Position numbers and translations under genes: made by a program
Origin: Candidatus Rokuibacteriota bacterium
Lineage (GTDB): Bacteria > Methylomirabilota > Methylomirabilia > Rokubacteriales > CSP1-6
NCBI GenBank assembly: GCA_003220685.1
Contig: QHTE01000051.1
Coordinates: forward strand, 6,556 to 70,555
DNA: 64,000 nt
Direction: 5' to 3'
Shown: in pieces, positions 1 through 8,774 of the stretch
How positions within the stretch are numbered: position 1 is the first letter of the stretch
Layout: each line of letters opens with the position of its first letter
The notes under the pieces: generated by a model
Told to the model about the DNA's origin: nothing
The model's input: the letters and a program-made list of their open reading frames with translations, nothing else
Databases searched by the model: none

Positions 1-1
1 C

Positions 2-166
2 GGCGCGGGCGCGCTGGGTCCGGCGCTGCAGTCGGTCGGCGTCACGTCCGGCTACTATCTCTTCAACGCCGCGCCGTACGTGGTCACGCTCGGCATCATG
101 ATCGCGACGTGCTCGCCGCGGCGCACGCTTTCCGGCGCTCCTGGCGAGCTCAGCATCAACCGATGA
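2..166 (+). CDS. ABC transporter permease, C-terminal end (partial)
   Basis: This is the last 54 residues of a membrane protein whose start lies before the window. The visible tail reads SGYYLFNAAPYVVTLGIMI and ends in a short polar segment. The phrase 'PY-V-TL-I' is typical of the last membrane helix of inner-membrane permeases of the simple-sugar/nucleoside (BMP-associated) ABC family. The downstream ATPase at 1143 belongs to the same family, so this is probably its permease partner; the assignment leans on that context. Confidence 0.7.
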   Translation, partial: GAGALGPALQSVGVTSGYYLFNAAPYVVTLGIMIATCSPRRTLSGAPGELSINR

Positions 167-189
167 GCATGCGGCGCCAGAGCGTCCTT

Positions 190-379
190 TTCACAAGCGA
201 CGTCGGCGCGAGGCGGGCGGGTGGCGCCGGGGCTGGCCCAGCCGGGCCGGCTCCGTCACCCACTCGCCCGAATTGCAGCGCTTCGCGCTGCGGGCGGGAC
301 GAGGGGGTCCCACTTACGCCAGCCCGGCTGGGCCAGCCCCGGCGCCACCCGCCCGGCTTCGGTCGGTGTCGCTCGTGAA
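190..379. repeat. 190-bp inverted-repeat element, MITE-like
   Basis: The arms at 214-247 and 322-355 are perfect 34-bp reverse complements. The match extends outward without gaps to 190 and 379 at 16 of 24 positions, giving 58-bp terminal arms identical at 50 positions. The 74-nt centre carries a nested hairpin (7-bp stem 275-281/285-291 flanked by 265-270/291-296). No reading frame in it looks real, and I see no clear target-site duplication. It lies between a permease gene and biuH. It could be a miniature transposable element, a REP-type repeat, or a strong transcript-processing or termination structure. Confidence 0.75.
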
Positions 380-435
380 GAGGCCGGTCCGGCGGTCATG
401 CTTACAGATCTGTTCTTGCTTAGTACGGAGAACGT

Positions 436-1146
436 ATGACTGACGAGGGGCGAACCGTCGAGCGGTACGTGAAGGCGGAGCCGTATCCGTGGCCTTATGA
501 CGGAGATCTTAGGCCGGACAATACGGCGGTCGTGGTCATCGACATGCAGACGGATTTTTGCGGGATCGGCGGATACGTCGATCGGATGGGGTACGATCTG
601 TCGCTCACGCGCGCGCCGATCGAGCCGATTCGGGCCGTGCTGGCGGCGGCGCGCGCGGGCGGCTTCCACGTGATCCACACGCGCGAGGGCCATCGCCCGG
701 ATCTGTCCGACCTTCCCGCCAACAAGCGCTGGCGCTCGCGGCGCATCGGCGCCGGGATCGGCGATCCCGGCCCGTGCGGGCGCATCCTCGTCCGCGGCGA
801 GCCAGGCTGGGAGATCGTGCCCGAGCTCGCCCCGCATCCCGGCGAGACCGTGATCGACAAGCCGGGCAAGGGCTCGTTCTGCGCGACCGATCTCGAGCTG
901 ATCCTGAGAACCCGCAGCATCCAGAACCTCGTGCTCACCGGGATCACCACCGACGTGTGCGTCCACACCACCATGCGCGAGGGCAACGACCGCGGCTTCG
1001 AGTGTCTGCTGCTCGAGGACTGCACGGGCGCCACGGACTACGGCAACTACAAGGCCGCGATCAAGATGGTGACGATGCAGGGCGGCGTCTTTGGCGCGGT
1101 GGCGCGCTCCACCGACTTCATCGCCGCCATCCGGACAGCGGCGTGA
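436..1146 (+). CDS. biuH: biuret hydrolase (isochorismatase-like cysteine hydrolase)
   Basis: A 236-residue isochorismatase-fold amidohydrolase predicted to cleave biuret to allophanate and ammonia in the cytoplasm. The catalytic triad is visible as D36 (VVVIDMQ), K142 (DKPGKGSF) and C175 ([10 protein letters not shown]). These fall at the numbering I recall for the characterised Rhizobium BiuH, and the N-terminal PYPWPY, RPDNTA, GGYVD.MGYDLS and [14 protein letters not shown] segments also match my memory of that enzyme. The ATG is preceded by GGAG at 427-430. Its stop overlaps the GTG of the following ABC ATPase (GTGA), so the two are translationally coupled. Another amidase of the family is possible, but the match is unusually close. 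Confidence 0.85.
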   Translation: MTDEGRTVERYVKAEPYPWPYDGDLRPDNTAVVVIDMQTDFCGIGGYVDRMGYDLSLTRAPIEPIRAVLAAARAGGFHVIHTREGHRPDLSDLPANKRWRSRRIGAGIGDPGPCGRILVRGEPGWEIVPELAPHPGETVIDKPGKGSFCATDLELILRTRSIQNLVLTGITTDVCVHTTMREGNDRGFECLLLEDCTGATDYGNYKAAIKMVTMQGGVFGAVARSTDFIAAIRTAA

Positions 1147-2729
1147 CGCCCGTCGCCGACGAGCCGCGGCGCCGGCAGACCGGCGCGGTCGACGTCGAAG
1201 TCCTCGGCATGACCAAGCGCTTCGGGGCCGTCACCGCCCTCGACGGCGTGTCCCTGCGCGTCGGAGCGGGCTCGTTCACGGCGCTCCTGGGCGAGAACGG
1301 CGCGGGCAAGAGTACCCTGGTGAAATGCCTGGTCGGCTATCACCAGCCGGACGCGGGCGAGATCGTCGTCGGCGGGCGCGAGCGGGAGATCCGCTCACCC
1401 CACGACGCGCACGCCCTCGGCATCGGCATGGTGTACCAGCACTTCACCCTCGTGCCGAGCATGACCGTGGCGGAGAACCTCGTGATGGCCCGCGACACGG
1501 TGCCCGCGGTCGTCGACTGGCCGGCCGAGTGGAGCCGGCTCACCGCGTTCATGGACACGGTCCCGTTCCGGCTCGACCTCGATCGGCCGGTCGCGCGGCT
1601 CGCCGCGGGCGAGAAGCAGAAGGTCGAGATCCTCAAGCAGCTCTACTTGCACCGCCGCTTCATGATCCTCGACGAGCCGACCTCGGTGCTCACGCCGGCC
1701 GAGGCCGACGAGGTGCTCGGCATGCTGCGGGCGATGACGCGCGCGGGCGAGGTCACCGTGCTGATGATCACGCACAAGCTCCGCGAGGTGATGGCCTTCG
1801 CCGACGACGTCGCGGTCTTGCGGCGCGGCAGGCTGGTCGGCAAGGGACAGACGGCAGACCTGACGGGGGCTGTGCTGGCCCACATGATGGTCGGCACGCG
1901 CGAGATTCCTCGGTCGCACGCGACGAAGACGGGCGGGCCGGTCGACGTCGGCGTGCCGCGTCTGGTCATCCGCGATCTGAAGGTCGAGGACGACGTCGGG
2001 CGACCCGCCGTGGAACGGTTGAGTCTCACGGTCCGCTCCGGCGAGATCGTGGGGATCGCGGGCGTCTCGGGCAACGGCCAGCGCGAGCTGGTCGAGGCGC
2101 TCATCGGCCAGCGGCCGACGGCCGGCGGAGAGATCCTCGTCGGCGGCGAGCCCTTCCGCGCCACGCGCGCCGAGATCCGCCGTCACCGGGTGTTCAGTCT
2201 GCCCGAAGAGCCCCTGCGCAACGCCTGCGTGCCCGGCATGAGCGTCGCCGAGAACATGACCTTGCGGAACTTCGACCGGCCGCCCCAGTCGTCGGGCCCG
2301 TGGCTGCGGCGCGGCGCGCTCCGCGCTCAGGCCGAGCGATGGATCCGTGCCTTCGGAGTGAAGACGGAGGGGCCCGACGCGCCGATGGCGACGCTCTCCG
2401 GCGGCAACGTCCAGCGGGCGGTGCTCGCCCGCGAGCTGTCCGAGCCGGTCTCGGTGCTGATCGCCGCCAACCCGGTGGTCGGGCTCGACTTCGCGGCGGT
2501 CGCCGAGATCCACGACCGGATCCTGGCGGCGCGAAACGGCGGCGCGGCCGTCCTGCTCGTCAGCGAAGATCTCGACGAGCTGTTCGAGCTCTCGGACCGC
2601 CTCGCGGTCATCTTCGGCGGACGCATCGTGCACGAGACCGCGACCGCGAGGGCCGACATCGCCGTCATCGGCCCGTGCATGGCCGGCCACCACGCGGCGG
2701 CGCCGGCACTCGCCCCCGCCCGTGCCTGA
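1143..2729 (+). CDS. ABC transporter ATP-binding protein, tandem-domain (simple sugar/nucleoside type)
   Basis: A 528-residue protein with two ABC domains. Domain 1 has Walker A GENGAGKS at residues 50-57, a weak signature (LAAGEKQK) and Walker B (FMILDEPT). Domain 2 has a degenerate Walker A ([10 protein letters not shown]) and a good LSGGNVQR signature. This asymmetric pattern is normal for ATPases working with BMP-type nucleoside and purine importers. I chose the GTG at 1143, which overlaps the biuH stop, because the family's N-terminus begins just after it; the frame stays open upstream. It also overlaps the next hydrolase gene by 8 nt. Together with the upstream permease fragment it probably imports biuret or a related ureide; the substrate is inferred from context only. 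Confidence 0.88.
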   Translation: MTPVADEPRRRQTGAVDVEVLGMTKRFGAVTALDGVSLRVGAGSFTALLGENGAGKSTLVKCLVGYHQPDAGEIVVGGREREIRSPHDAHALGIGMVYQHFTLVPSMTVAENLVMARDTVPAVVDWPAEWSRLTAFMDTVPFRLDLDRPVARLAAGEKQKVEILKQLYLHRRFMILDEPTSVLTPAEADEVLGMLRAMTRAGEVTVLMITHKLREVMAFADDVAVLRRGRLVGKGQTADLTGAVLAHMMVGTREIPRSHATKTGGPVDVGVPRLVIRDLKVEDDVGRPAVERLSLTVRSGEIVGIAGVSGNGQRELVEALIGQRPTAGGEILVGGEPFRATRAEIRRHRVFSLPEEPLRNACVPGMSVAENMTLRNFDRPPQSSGPWLRRGALRAQAERWIRAFGVKTEGPDAPMATLSGGNVQRAVLARELSEPVSVLIAANPVVGLDFAAVAEIHDRILAARNGGAAVLLVSEDLDELFELSDRLAVIFGGRIVHETATARADIAVIGPCMAGHHAAAPALAPARA

Positions 2730-3384
2730 GATCGCGGCGCGGCCGTACGCGTACTCCTTCGAGCCGACCACCACGGCGCTGGTCGTGATCGACATGCAGC
2801 GCGACTTCATCGAGCGCGGAGGCTTCGGCGAGGCCCTGGGCAACGACGTGAGCCGGCTGGCCGCCATCGTTCCGACCGTGCGAGACCTGCTCGCGTGGGC
2901 GCGCGCTCACCGCCTCCGCGTGGTGCACACGCGCGAAGGCCACCGTCCGGACCTCGCCGATTGCCCGCCGGCCAAGCGCCTGCGAGGCCGGCCGTCGCTT
3001 CGGATCGGCGACGCCGGGCCGATGGGCCGCGTCCTGGTCGACGGCCAGCCCGGCAACGACATCGTCCCCGTGCTAGCGCCGCGCGCCGGCGAGACCGTCA
3101 TCGTCAAGCCCGGCAAGGGCGCCTTCTACGCCACGAAGCTCGACGTCCTGCTGCGCTCGCAGCGGATCACCCACCTGATCCTCGCCGGCGTGACGACCGA
3201 GGTCTGCGTGCAGACCACCATGCGCGAGGCCAACGATCGCGGCTACGACTGCCTGCTGGTCGAGGACGCGACCGCGAGCTACTTCCCGGAATTCAAGCAG
3301 GCCACGCTCGCCATGGTGCACGCGCAGGGTGGCATCGTCGGGTGGACGGCGCCCTTCGCCGCGGTCCGCGCGTCCCTGCCGTGA
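2722..3384 (+). CDS. isochorismatase-family cysteine hydrolase, BiuH/triuret hydrolase-like
   Basis: A 220-residue paralogue of the gene at 436 with the triad D24 (VVIDMQRDF), K129 (VKPGKGAF) and C162 ([15 protein letters not shown]). The GTG start overlaps the ATPase stop. It shares [10 protein letters not shown] and the GD.GP.GR.L segment with BiuH but lacks its PYPWPY and RWRS motifs, so it likely acts on a different amide. In biuret/triuret degraders, triuret hydrolase is a second isochorismatase-like enzyme, which makes triuret or another ureide a reasonable guess. Function beyond cysteine amidohydrolase is unproven. Confidence 0.8.
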   Translation: MPEIAARPYAYSFEPTTTALVVIDMQRDFIERGGFGEALGNDVSRLAAIVPTVRDLLAWARAHRLRVVHTREGHRPDLADCPPAKRLRGRPSLRIGDAGPMGRVLVDGQPGNDIVPVLAPRAGETVIVKPGKGAFYATKLDVLLRSQRITHLILAGVTTEVCVQTTMREANDRGYDCLLVEDATASYFPEFKQATLAMVHAQGGIVGWTAPFAAVRASLP

Positions 3385-3404
3385 GCGCGTCCGCGGGGCG
3401 CGCG

Positions 3405-3800
3405 CTAGACGACCGCGAGCGCTTCGACTTCGATCAGGTAGTCCGGGTGCGAGAGCGAGGCGACCTGGACCATCGTGGAGGCCGGGCCCTTCTGGCCGAA
3501 GACCTCGTCGCGCACGGCGCGAAAGTCGAGCCGGTAGCGGACGTCGGTGACGTACGTCGTGATCTTCACGACGTTGGCGAGGCTGCCGCCGCCCGCCTCG
3601 ACGAGCGCCTTGACCGCGCCGAACACCGCGCGCGCCTGGCCCCTGAAGTCGCCGCGATGCTTGACGGTCCCGTCCATCTCGTACGGCACCTGGCCGGCGA
3701 GGAACAGGATCGTCTGAGCGCCTGTCACCTTGATGGCCTGGCTGTAGCCGGGCGGATCGTAGACACCCGGCGCGCAGTATTTCTCGATCTTCGCCGCCAT
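3405..3800 (-). CDS. RidA/YjgF-family protein
   Basis: A 131-residue member of the RidA (YER057c/UK114) family, cytosolic trimers that hydrolyse reactive enamines/imines or act in related deaminations. Visible features are AIKVTGAQTILFLAGQVPYEMDG near residue 30, the G-QAR-VF segment, and LANVVKITTYVTD followed by ASTMVQVASL. The C-terminus EVEALAVV is typical. It lies 48 nt after the FAD oxidoreductase on the same strand and is likely co-transcribed; removing the imine made by an amine oxidase would make sense, but this is inferred. The gene is convergent with the hydrolase ending at 3384. Confidence 0.88.
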   Translation of the reverse strand: MAAKIEKYCAPGVYDPPGYSQAIKVTGAQTILFLAGQVPYEMDGTVKHRGDFRGQARAVFGAVKALVEAGGGSLANVVKITTYVTDVRYRLDFRAVRDEVFGQKGPASTMVQVASLSHPDYLIEVEALAVV

Positions 3801-3848
3801 GACCGCTCTCCTCTCGAGATGATCGCCGCGTGAGCGCCCCGGACGGGC

Positions 3849-5225
3849 TCAGAGCTGCCCCGAATCCCCCCACTGCTCGACGAGCGCGCGATACGCCGGG
3901 TCGTCGTACCGGGACAGCAGGAACGCCGGCGCGTAGCGCGGGAGTGCGCGCCCGGCGATGTGATCGGCCAGGAGATCCGCGGCGCCGTTCGACGACATGA
4001 GCCCGTAGCCGGAGAGCGCCCCCAGGATGTAGGCGCCGTCCACCGGGAGCGGCCCGGAGAGCAGCCGGTTCTCGCGCGTCTTCGTGTAGTAGCCGCCGTC
4101 GACGACAACGCGCGGTAAGCGTGTCAGATACCGCGAGAGCGCCGGGATCATCCGCGACATGCCGCGCAGACAGATCTCGCCGTAGGCGGCGTCGAACTCG
4201 ATAGGAAACGTGGGCTCGACCGGCTCGATGTCGTAGGTCCAGATCAGGAGCACGACCGGGCTGTCGCCGGCACCCTCCGGACGGCCGTGCACGCCCGCCG
4301 GAAACTCCTCGACGAGCCGCTTGTGCTCGGCCGACGCCAGAAGCTCCTGCCGCTCCTCGTCGGACCAGGGCAAGGTGATCGGATCGGTCCAGATCGTCAT
4401 CGGCGCCCAGCGCGGTACCGCTCCGAGCGCGTCGTTGAAGGCCACCTTCGCGTGGCGCTCGGAGAACACCGGCAGGTCGAGCCCGAGCAGGCGGCCGATC
4501 CGGCCGACGAACGGGCCGGCCGCGTTCACGAAGCGGCCTGTCGCGATGCGAAGGTCGCCGCCCCGCGCGGCGATCTGCACGCCGCGTACGCGCCCGCCGG
4601 TCGTGTCGATCCGCTCGACGCGTCCTTCCACGAACCGCACGCCGTGCTCGCGCGCGCGCTCGAGCAGGTACATGCCGAGCTGCTGGGCACTGAACCAGCC
4701 GCAGCGGCGGGCATGCAGCACGGCCACGGTGTCGCTCGCCAGCTGCGGAAAGTATCGGCGCAGGAGCGTCGGGTCGGTGATGACGTCCGTTCCCGTCGGC
4801 TGATCCTCGAAGCCGTCGGCGGGTGCGGGCTCGTAATCGCTCGACGCGTGGCGGTGGATGCGGGCCGGGCCCACGCCGCGGGTGGCGGCTTCCGTCGCGC
4901 GCTCGACGAACGCCGGCACCTGCGCCGGATCGGCCGTCGCGAAGAGATAGCCGCGCCGGTTCAGAAGGAATCGGTTGTCGCTCTCGCGCGCCAGCTCCTC
5001 GAGCAGATCGATGCTGCGGTTCATGAGCGCGACCATGTCGTCGCCGGGTCCCGGCCACCAGTTGCGGTAGCACTCGGTCGACTTGTCGCTGGTGAGCGAG
5101 AGCGGCGGGCCCTCGTCGACGAGGGCGACGCCGGTGACGCCGCGTCGCACGGCCAGGTGATAGGCGGCGGCGATGCCGGCGATGCCGGCGCCGCAGATGA
5201 CGACTTCCGCGGTAGGCGCGCTCAT
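3849..5225 (-). CDS. FAD-dependent oxidoreductase (DAO family)
   Basis: A 458-residue flavoprotein of the D-amino-acid-oxidase/glycine-oxidase fold. The N-terminal dinucleotide site is VVICGAGIAGIAAAYHLA (residues 8-25), with the acidic residue closing the Rossmann strand in VALVDEGPPLSLTS. A second FAD contact is FVNAAGPFVGRIGRLLG, and the C-terminal GALSGYGLMSSNGAADLLADHIAG is the usual flavin-ribityl segment. It probably oxidises a secondary or primary amine, and the downstream RidA gene supports an imine product. The substrate cannot be read from sequence. The start ATG was chosen because the FAD motif follows at once. Confidence 0.85.
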   Translation of the reverse strand: MSAPTAEVVICGAGIAGIAAAYHLAVRRGVTGVALVDEGPPLSLTSDKSTECYRNWWPGPGDDMVALMNRSIDLLEELARESDNRFLLNRRGYLFATADPAQVPAFVERATEAATRGVGPARIHRHASSDYEPAPADGFEDQPTGTDVITDPTLLRRYFPQLASDTVAVLHARRCGWFSAQQLGMYLLERAREHGVRFVEGRVERIDTTGGRVRGVQIAARGGDLRIATGRFVNAAGPFVGRIGRLLGLDLPVFSERHAKVAFNDALGAVPRWAPMTIWTDPITLPWSDEERQELLASAEHKRLVEEFPAGVHGRPEGAGDSPVVLLIWTYDIEPVEPTFPIEFDAAYGEICLRGMSRMIPALSRYLTRLPRVVVDGGYYTKTRENRLLSGPLPVDGAYILGALSGYGLMSSNGAADLLADHIAGRALPRYAPAFLLSRYDDPAYRALVEQWGDSGQL

Positions 5226-5265
5226 GAGGCGAGCTATCGTCGCACGCCCGGCGCGCTTGTCAACG

Positions 5266-5958
5266 CTACTTGATCGGCTGGATCGTCAGCTCTCCGGTCG
5301 AGCGCAAGGTGATCGAGTAGACGCGGTCCTTGCGCACGCGGGTCGAGACCGCCTCGCCGTGCAGCGCCCGCACCCCGCGCCGCTTGGCCTCCTCAGGGTT
5401 GTTGGCCAGCTCCCAGAACCGCGCCCACAGCTCGCGCTCGAACGCGGTCGGCGCCCGCTCGGCGGCGTAGCTCTGCGGGATCTGTCCTTCTTTGTCTAAC
5501 ACTTCGCCTTCGGACGGCCGCTTGCGGTCGGTGAAGATCCGACGGAAAAGCATCAGCGCCTTGCCCTTGAGCGCGTCGCCGGCCATCACGAAATCGTCCT
5601 CGAACTTGATCACCAGCGTGTCGACGTAGATCTCGTCACCGTCGAGCGTGAGCTCGCGCGGCTCGCCGACCGGATCGCCCTGCGAGTCGAGCTCGGTGAA
5701 CCGGACGCGCGTCCGCGGATGACCCTCGGGCCCGGGCGTCTGATCGAGCACGACGAGCCGCGCGCGCCGCTCGGCGTAGCGCAGCAGTCGAATGGCGGCT
5801 TCGAGGGCCTGATTGCGCTCGGTGAGGGCGCGGATCTCCGCGTCCTTCTCCGCGAGCTGGCGCTGCATGGCGCGGCTCGGAGCCAGGACCATCCGGTCGG
5901 CCAGATAGATGCCGCCGGCGGCGGCGGCGACGAAGACCAGGGCCCAGAAGAATCTCAT
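5266..5958 (-). CDS. membrane-anchored coiled-coil protein of unknown function
   Basis: I do not recognise this 230-residue protein. It starts with a hydrophobic anchor (MRFFWALVFVAAAAGGIYLADRM), then a short heptad-like coiled coil rich in K, E and R (roughly residues 30-60: AMQRQLAEKDAEIRALTERN). A beta-rich region follows (TRVRFTELDSQGD, DEIYVDTLVIKFEDDFV). The layout resembles envelope proteins with an N-terminal signal anchor and a periplasmic domain. The frame is open further upstream, but the anchor argues for the ATG at 5958. It is divergent from phnD at 6213. Confidence 0.7.
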   Translation of the reverse strand: MRFFWALVFVAAAAGGIYLADRMVLAPSRAMQRQLAEKDAEIRALTERNQALEAAIRLLRYAERRARLVVLDQTPGPEGHPRTRVRFTELDSQGDPVGEPRELTLDGDEIYVDTLVIKFEDDFVMAGDALKGKALMLFRRIFTDRKRPSEGEVLDKEGQIPQSYAAERAPTAFERELWARFWELANNPEEAKRRGVRALHGEAVSTRVRKDRVYSITLRSTGELTIQPIK

Positions 5959-6198
5959 GGCCGGTATCTCGATGGTACCCGGGCGCCTGGTCACGACCAC
6001 GATGTATTCTCGGCGACCCCGACCTTGTGCCAGGTTGATCCAAGGGACACATATCGGCGGGTTCGCACTGGTCGCGCATCCGGTCATGTACGGGGTCTCG
6101 TGGATCATGACGTTCGTCGTCAACCGGGACGCAGACGGCGAACGCAGTGAAGACCGCATCTCCTGTAGCGATCGCGAAGACGGCGGTCAGGGCGATGG

Positions 6199-6204
6199 TA
6201 CACT
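6199..6204 (+). promoter_or_regulatory. -10 element of phnD, near-leaderless
   Basis: TACACT sits only 8 nt before the ATG at 6213, so transcription should begin at or within a few bases of the start codon. The same arrangement recurs at 46088 and 56645. Confidence 0.45.
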
Positions 6205-6212
6205 CACCGCCG

Positions 6213-7088
6213 ATGGTCGCCCGCGCTCTGGCGCTCCTTGCATTGTGCGTGCTCGCGCTGAGCGTCGCGCCGCCGGGCTTCGCCGTCGCCGCCGAGGGCC
6301 TGCACCTGGTGCTCACGCCCTCGCAGAAGCCGACCGATCTGCTCGCCACCGGCGACGAGTTCGCGCGGGTGCTGACGAAGCTCACGGCAATCCCGGTGCG
6401 GGTCACGGTCGCCTCGGACTACGCCGCGGTGATCGAGGCGCTGCGTAATCGCACTGCAGATCTTGCCTTCGTGCACCCCGTCGGCTATGTCCTGGCGAGC
6501 CGCGAGGCGAAGGCCACGATCATGGTGCGCAACCTCTGGCACGGCAAGAGCTCGTTCACCTCGCGGATCTACGTCCGCAAGGAATCCGGGCTCAAGACGC
6601 TCGAGGATCTGCGGGGCAAGACGATGGCGTTCATCGACCCGGCCAGCTCCTCGGGCTACACCTACCCGATGGTGCTCTTGATCCAGCGCGGGCTCGTGAA
6701 GGACCGCGACCCCAAGACTTTCTTCCGAGAGGTCCTCTTCGCGGGCGCGCACGACGCCGGCATGCGCGCGCTGCTCAACGGCCACGTCGACGCGCTGGCC
6801 TCGTTCGACATGGCCCGCGAGCAATACCTGAGCGACCCGGCCGAGCGCGAGCGCATCATCTATATCGCCGAGACGCCGGAGATCCCCGAGGCCGGCATCG
6901 CGGCGCGCGCGGGCCTCGATCCGGCGACGTTCGCAAAGGTGCGCGACGCCCTCCTGCAGATCCGCGCGCCGGCCTACGCCGCACTCCTGCGTCGGCTCTA
7001 CGAGATCGACGGGTTCGCGCCCGCCGACGACCGCGACTACGACCCGGTGCGCGCAGCGGTCGAGCTGCTCGGCGTCAAGCCGCGCTGA
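6213..7088 (+). CDS. phnD: phosphonate/phosphite ABC transporter substrate-binding protein
   Basis: A 291-residue periplasmic binding protein of the PhnD family. It has a Sec signal peptide (LALLALCVLALSVAPPGFAVAAEG), then the family hallmarks LTPSQKPTDL, AYV-like DLAFVHPVGYVLA, FIDPASSSGYTYPMVLL (ligand loop) and VLFAGAHDAGMRALLNGHVDALAS. An ATG at 6195 is also in frame, but the -10 at 6199 argues for 6213. It heads a phnD-phnC-phnE operon. It could bind phosphonates, phosphite or another oxyanion, which is not resolvable here. Confidence 0.85.
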   Translation: MVARALALLALCVLALSVAPPGFAVAAEGLHLVLTPSQKPTDLLATGDEFARVLTKLTAIPVRVTVASDYAAVIEALRNRTADLAFVHPVGYVLASREAKATIMVRNLWHGKSSFTSRIYVRKESGLKTLEDLRGKTMAFIDPASSSGYTYPMVLLIQRGLVKDRDPKTFFREVLFAGAHDAGMRALLNGHVDALASFDMAREQYLSDPAERERIIYIAETPEIPEAGIAARAGLDPATFAKVRDALLQIRAPAYAALLRRLYEIDGFAPADDRDYDPVRAAVELLGVKPR

Positions 7089-7108
7089 CTCCGGCCGCGG
7101 CCGCTCCG

Positions 7109-7855
7109 ATGATCGAGGTGACGGGGCTGCGGGTCGTCCTGCCGCCTTCGACCGTCGCGCTCCACGGAGTCGACCTCTCGATCGAGCGCGGCGAGTTCGT
7201 CGTGGTCCTCGGTCGGAGCGGCGCCGGCAAGACCACCTTCCTGCGCTGTCTGAACCGCCTGGTCGACCCCACCGCCGGGACGATCAAGGTGGCCGGCCGC
7301 GCCGTCACCGGCGCCGGCGCGCCCGCGGTCCGCGGGGTGCGCCGGCAGATCGGCATGGTCTTCCAGCAGTTCAACCTGGTGCGCCGCGCTTCCGCGCTCG
7401 ACAACGTCCTGGCGGGGCGGCTCGGCTACGTGCCGCCGGTGCCGAGCCTGTTCGGGAGCTTTCCCCGGGCCGATCGCGAGCGGGCGCGCGCGTGTCTGGA
7501 TCAGGTGGGCCTCGGCCACCTCGCCGCGCGGCGGGCCGATACCCTCTCGGGCGGCGAGCAGCAGCGGGTCGCGATCGCGCGCGCGCTGGCCCAGCGGCCC
7601 GCGGTCATCCTGGCCGACGAGCCGACGGCGAGCCTCGATCCGGCCCTCACCAGCAGCATCATGGACATCCTGAAGGCGATCAATGTCGAGCAGGGCCTCA
7701 CGCTCGTCGTGAGCCAGCACCAGCTCGAGACCGCGCTGGCCTACGCCACGCGCATCGTCGGCTTCCGCGAGGGCCGCATCGCCTTCGACGGCCCGCCCGC
7801 GGCCCTGACACCGACTGTGGTCCGCGCGATCTACGGCGAAGGAGAGACACCATGA
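7109..7855 (+). CDS. phnC: phosphonate ABC transporter ATP-binding protein
   Basis: A 248-residue single ABC domain. Walker A is GRSGAGKTTF (near residue 36), followed by LRCLNRLVDPTAGTI, the Q-loop VFQQFNLV, signature LSGGEQQRVAIARAL, Walker B VILADEPTASLDP and the switch histidine in VVSQHQLE. The sequence RCLNRL and QFNLV are typical of PhnC. It follows phnD by 20 nt. Its stop overlaps an ATG at 7852 (ATGA), but that ATG opens only a 36-codon frame; the permease starts 88 nt later. Confidence 0.9.
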   Translation: MIEVTGLRVVLPPSTVALHGVDLSIERGEFVVVLGRSGAGKTTFLRCLNRLVDPTAGTIKVAGRAVTGAGAPAVRGVRRQIGMVFQQFNLVRRASALDNVLAGRLGYVPPVPSLFGSFPRADRERARACLDQVGLGHLAARRADTLSGGEQQRVAIARALAQRPAVILADEPTASLDPALTSSIMDILKAINVEQGLTLVVSQHQLETALAYATRIVGFREGRIAFDGPPAALTPTVVRAIYGEGETP

Positions 7856-7943
7856 AGCTGGGCCGGGACACGTCTAGCCTCAGACCGGGCGTGCGGAGCC
7901 AGGTCGCATCTGTCTCAGGCCACCCTCGGTCCAAGCCGGGCTC

Positions 7944-8699
7944 ATGGCACTCGCTACAATAAAACGAGCCTCATATTTCGTTGCCCTCGTCGTGCTCGCG
8001 TGGCTCGTCTGGGACACCGGCGCCGATCCGGTGCGCCTGGCGCGCGGCCTGCCGTGGATCTTCGACTTCGTCCGGCGCATGATGCCCCCCGACCCGAGCG
8101 TGCTGCCGGCCGCCCTGCTGGGTGCCCTCAAGACGGTCGAGATCGCGCTGCTCGGCACGGGAGTGGCGGCCGTCCTGGCGCTGCCGCTCGGCTTCCTCTC
8201 CGCGCGCAACGTGGCGCCCGGCGCCGTGTTCTACCCGGCGCGCGCGGTGCTCAACTTCTTCCGCAGCGTGGACACGCTCGTCTATGCCCTGGTCTTCGTC
8301 GCCGCGGTCGGTCTCGGCCCCTTCCCCGGCGTCCTCGCCGTCGTGGCGTACACGACGACCTCGCTCGCCAAGCTCTACGGGGAGGCCGTCGAGGGCGTCG
8401 ATCCCGGGCCGGTCGACGCGATCACCGCGACCGGCGCGACGCGGCTGCAAGTCCTGCGCTTCGGCGTGATCCCCCAGGTGCTCCCGCTCTTTCTCTCCTA
8501 CGTCCTCTATCGTCTCGAGACCAACATCCGCGCCGCGACCGTGCTCGGCTTCGTCGGGGCCGGCGGCATCGGCTTCTATCTGCAGACCTATCTCCGAATG
8601 ATCGACTACCGCGCGGCGTCCACGGTGCTGCTGGTGACGGTGGCCATGGTGATGGTGGTCGACGCGATCAGCTCACGGCTGCGCGATCGGCTCGTGTGA
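7944..8699 (+). CDS. phnE: phosphonate ABC transporter permease
   Basis: A 251-residue integral membrane protein of the BPD (binding-protein-dependent) permease family. It starts with one membrane helix (YFVALVVLAWLVWDT), then LKTVEIALLGTGVAAVLALPLGFLSARN, and carries the ATPase-docking EAA loop GEAVEGVDPGPVDAITATGA. YRLETNIRAATVLGFVGAGGIGFYL near the end is characteristic of PhnE. It is slightly short compared with the usual 260-290 residues. The start region is less GC-rich than its surroundings and the gap from phnC carries no recognisable element. Confidence 0.88.
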   Translation: MALATIKRASYFVALVVLAWLVWDTGADPVRLARGLPWIFDFVRRMMPPDPSVLPAALLGALKTVEIALLGTGVAAVLALPLGFLSARNVAPGAVFYPARAVLNFFRSVDTLVYALVFVAAVGLGPFPGVLAVVAYTTTSLAKLYGEAVEGVDPGPVDAITATGATRLQVLRFGVIPQVLPLFLSYVLYRLETNIRAATVLGFVGAGGIGFYLQTYLRMIDYRAASTVLLVTVAMVMVVDAISSRLRDRLV

Positions 8700-8716
8700 C
8701 GGTTTCGTGGCGAGCC

Positions 8717-8745
8717 CTGACAAAGCGCGGCGTCTGGGCTAAAAT
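8717..8745 (+). promoter_or_regulatory. sigma70-like promoter of the 2-aminoethylphosphonate transporter operon
   Basis: CTGACA at 8717-8722 and TAAAAT at 8740-8745 are separated by 17 nt, giving a near-consensus promoter about 30 nt before the ATG at 8775. It implies that the second transporter is transcribed separately from phnDCE. Confidence 0.6.
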
Positions 8746-8774
8746 CGCGCCACCTCGCGAAGGGAGGGCCCTCA

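Noticed and set aside
7852-7962. 36-codon frame starting ATGA-overlapped with phnC
   Set aside because: It has no resemblance to a permease start and the phnE frame has its own ATG at 7944.
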